Shown: piece after piece, positions 49,199-50,974 of the stretch
How positions within the stretch are numbered: position 1 is the first letter of the stretch
Layout of the letters: each line of letters begins with the position of its first letter
Assembly: GCA_945870455.1 (NCBI GenBank)
Contig: CAMBSL010000007.1
Span: forward strand, 1-50,974
DNA length: 50,974 nucleotides
Source: Pirellula staleyi DSM 6068
Lineage (GTDB): Bacteria > Planctomycetota > Planctomycetia > Pirellulales > Pirellulaceae
Reading direction: 5' to 3'
Made by a program: the position numbers and the translations under genes
Notes under the pieces: generated by a model
Database searches by the model: none
What the model saw: only the letters and a program-made list of their open reading frames with translations
What the model was told of the DNA's origin: nothing

Positions 49199-50368
49199 AT
49201 GAGAACTCCGCTTGCGTGGCTCAATACGACGAACAATTTCTCGAAGCTTTCCCTGGCTTCGTCGGGGATCGGCTTTGCTGTCGTGTTGATGTTCATGCAA
49301 ATTGGATTCTTGAACGGTCTTTTCGATAGCACGGTGCAAATCCTCCGGATGGTCAAGGCCGATTTGGTGATCATCAGCCCCGCACGCTACACCGTCCCGA
49401 GCGAACAACGATTCGACTTCGGTTTGTTACAGCGAGCGCGTGGCCTAAGGTCGGTACGCGATGTCCAGCCACTCTATATCGATCGAGCACTTGCAGAGGT
49501 ACGTGTCATTGGAAATGTGTCCCGATCCATTCGGGCCATTGGCGTTCCGCTCGATTGCGAGGTGTTTTCCGATCCCACCATGAATGCGAAATGCCGATTG
49601 CTAGTCGATGCACGAGACGCCTTGGTTGACCGAAAAAGCAAGGCAAAGTATGGCTTTGAGAAACGCGATTTGGAGAAACTGCGCGCACAAGAAATCGAGC
49701 TCTCTGGACGGCAAGTTCGAATGCAGGATTGGGTCGAAATTGGAACGGACTTTGTTTACGATGGCTCGCTCATTCTCTCGGACCGAGGTGTGGAGAGGTT
49801 CTTTCCCTTTCGAAACGGGCGAAGGCCACCTTTAGCAGCCGTCGATCTTGGCTTGGTGTTGCTTCATGATGGGGCGAATAAACGAGCGGTTCGGGATGAA
49901 TTGCAAGTGTTGCTTGGAGACGCAATTCACGTCTATGATCGGGAAGCACTCATTCAACGTGAAATAGGATTTTGGGCAACCAATACGCCCATTGGAATCA
50001 TTTTTTCGATTGGAACGGTCATGGGACTATTCGTCGGTGTGATTATTTGTTACCAAATTTTGTTCACCGACATTCACGACCATTTGGCTGAGTTTGCCAC
50101 GCTCAAAGCCATGGGCTATGGTCCCTATTATTTTCTGAGATTCGTGATGCTCCAATCCTTTTATTTGAGCGTTTTCGGGTTTCTACCGGGATGGTTACTG
50201 AGTTGGCTATTGTACGCTTGGCTTTCAGAATGGACCGGGCTGGTAATGATGCTGACGCCTCCCAGGGTGCTATCCGTTTTTTGTTTGACGTTTTTGATGT
50301 GCACCATCAGCGGTGCTTTGGCGGTGAGAAAACTTTGGGCAACCGATCCAGCCACGCTGTTTAAGTAA
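49199..50368 (+). CDS. FtsX/DevC-like ABC transporter permease, second copy
   Basis: 389 residues from ATG 49199, 19 bases after the first permease stop. Same architecture and motifs: FAVVLMFMQIGFLNGLFDS, NTPIGIIFSIGTVMGLFVG, LAEFATLKAMGYGPYYF, and the near-identical ending FLMCTISGALAVRKLWATD (the first copy has FLMCTMAGLLAIRKLWKAE). The pair arose by duplication and probably forms a heterodimer. The ATPase and adaptor (DevA, DevB) are not within the window on either side. Confidence 0.9.
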   Translation: MRTPLAWLNTTNNFSKLSLASSGIGFAVVLMFMQIGFLNGLFDSTVQILRMVKADLVIISPARYTVPSEQRFDFGLLQRARGLRSVRDVQPLYIDRALAEVRVIGNVSRSIRAIGVPLDCEVFSDPTMNAKCRLLVDARDALVDRKSKAKYGFEKRDLEKLRAQEIELSGRQVRMQDWVEIGTDFVYDGSLILSDRGVERFFPFRNGRRPPLAAVDLGLVLLHDGANKRAVRDELQVLLGDAIHVYDREALIQREIGFWATNTPIGIIFSIGTVMGLFVGVIICYQILFTDIHDHLAEFATLKAMGYGPYYFLRFVMLQSFYLSVFGFLPGWLLSWLLYAWLSEWTGLVMMLTPPRVLSVFCLTFLMCTISGALAVRKLWATDPATLFK

Positions 50369-50728
50369 GGTGGCAATCAGTTTTTTAATGGTAACCCGAA
50401 GCGTTACGGCTTGTTGATTTAATGGTAACCCGAAGCGTTAGCGAGAGATTCTTCGCCCCTCACTCACGTTTCGGGTTGTGATGTTACCTTCGGCCATATC
50501 GAACCATACTAAAGCAACAAGCCGGTAAGCGAGGAATTGCAGTCAAAGCCTCGCTTACGCGTCGGGTTACCATCGCTTGGCACGAGCGCGGTCGCTCGTG
50601 TATTCATGGCCCTCGCTCGCGCTTCGGGTTGTGATAGAGCCTTTGCCTGCGGCAAATCCACTAAATCAGCAGTCTCGCGTACAGGGCGAGGGGAGCAAGA
50701 TCAAAAGATGTGGATCCTCTTCGGTATA
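50369..50728. repeat. Cluster of direct and inverted repeats between convergent genes
   Basis: Two perfect 23-bp direct copies at 50384-50406 and 50418-50440, containing AACCCGAAGCGTTA. Inverted relatives: 50466-50482, 50550-50573 (22 of 24 match to 50422-50445), and 50612-50635. Also a perfect 8-bp stem hairpin CACGAGCG-CGGT-CGCTCGTG (50581-50600) and a 10-bp inverted repeat at 50525-50534/50549-50558. No gene recognised. It probably acts as the terminator zone for both flanking genes and looks like a decayed repeat array. Confidence 0.85.
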
Positions 50729-50974
50729 TTATTCGACGTTGGCTACTTCACCACCGGCAGCGGTTCCAATCGCATTCCAAGCTATAAAATCGATGCTGTC
50801 CGAAATAAAACCGACAGATCCGTCGCAGCGCGTCGTGTTGACGCCACCCGTATGAAGACTACGGGCTCCCATCATTCGCGGCCTTGCGGGCGTACTGGTT
50901 GTGGTGCATGGCATGCGTGGGTTTGCAATCGTCGACCTGCAGTTTCCGCCTGTGATCACATCCGGCAAGGTGCT
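50729..50974 (-). CDS. DUF1559 (prepilin-like, planctomycete type) protein, C-terminal part
   Basis: About 80 residues; the 5' part lies beyond the window edge, and the frame is open to the last base. The family's C-terminal motif is visible: SLHTGGVNTTRCDGSVGFIS (H...DGSV), ending WNAIGTAAGGEVANVE. DUF1559 proteins begin with a type IV pilin-like N-terminus (GFTLVELLVVI) and are extremely abundant in planctomycetes, with unknown function, possibly surface or pseudopilin-like. It converges with the FtsX pair. Confidence 0.92.
   Translation of the reverse strand, partial: STLPDVITGGNCRSTIANPRMPCTTTSTPARPRMMGARSLHTGGVNTTRCDGSVGFISDSIDFIAWNAIGTAAGGEVANVE

Noticed and set aside
1-50974. Prophage, genomic island or antiphage defence locus
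   Set aside because: No integrase, transposase, phage structural gene, restriction or toxin-antitoxin gene, and composition looks uniform.

Overview
The window is chromosomal DNA from a planctomycete, most likely Pirellulales/Pirellulaceae. The evidence is the gene content: two sets of planctomycete-type cytochrome c/DUF1549/DUF1553 proteins paired with Tat-exported DUF1501 proteins, a 1,691-residue surface protein opening with the lineage-typical LESLEDRRLM segment and ending in a dockerin-like EF-hand pair, a DUF1559 C-terminus at the right edge, a Fae-family protein, a 59-residue DUF6800-like basic protein, and many HEAT, VWA and ThuA proteins. Codon use and base composition look even throughout. 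I see no integrase, transposase, phage gene, CRISPR array, tRNA or rRNA.

Layout. 1-1042: the end of a FecCD-type permease and its ATPase (metal-chelate uptake). 1168-4885 (+): cytochrome/DUF1549/DUF1553 plus DUF1501. 4928-11641 (-): a tightly packed five-gene unit running redoxin-like protein, cytochrome/DUF1549/DUF1553, DUF1501, WD40, RNB exoribonuclease, with three 4-base stop/start overlaps. 11767-17033 (-): a TetR regulator, RND adaptor and RND pump. 17265-18203 (+): a secreted TraB/TIKI-type protein. 18212-23752 (-): ThuA, DUF971, RimB-like aspartic protease, Gfo/Idh/MocA oxidoreductase and two HEAT-repeat proteins. 24317-26999 (-): DUF2834 and a large VWA membrane protein. 27116-30515 (+): a broken PH-domain gene, a methyltransferase-like hypothetical and a membrane-fused spermidine-synthase-like protein.

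30553-34566 holds nucleotide metabolism genes (prs overlapping an uridylyltransferase; upp behind a VWA protein) with a tiny basic protein between them. 34883-39958 (+) is the giant metzincin/cohesin-like/dockerin surface protein. 40275-47820 (-) holds an NYN nuclease, an APC amino-acid permease, RarD, a Fae paralogue lacking the catalytic His, DUF2752, a dual-specificity-phosphatase/CxxCH fusion, a HAD phosphatase and argH. 47962-50368 (+) is a pair of FtsX/DevC-type permeases with no ATPase nearby. The right edge is a DUF1559 gene (-).

Intergenic DNA carries much of the unexplained structure: a dispersed ~120-bp element with inverted ends in two diverged copies (17054-17175 and 32731-32845), eleven perfect copies of a heptamer just before the HAD start codon, a 28-bp-arm hairpin at 24071-24144, a nested hairpin at 40156-40214, a triple 16-mer array before the RND adaptor, and a cluster of inverted repeats at 50384-50640. 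No single striking new system is evident. The most original protein-level leads are the phosphatase-cytochrome fusion, the His-less Fae paralogue, and the cytochrome/DUF1501/WD40/RNB operon.
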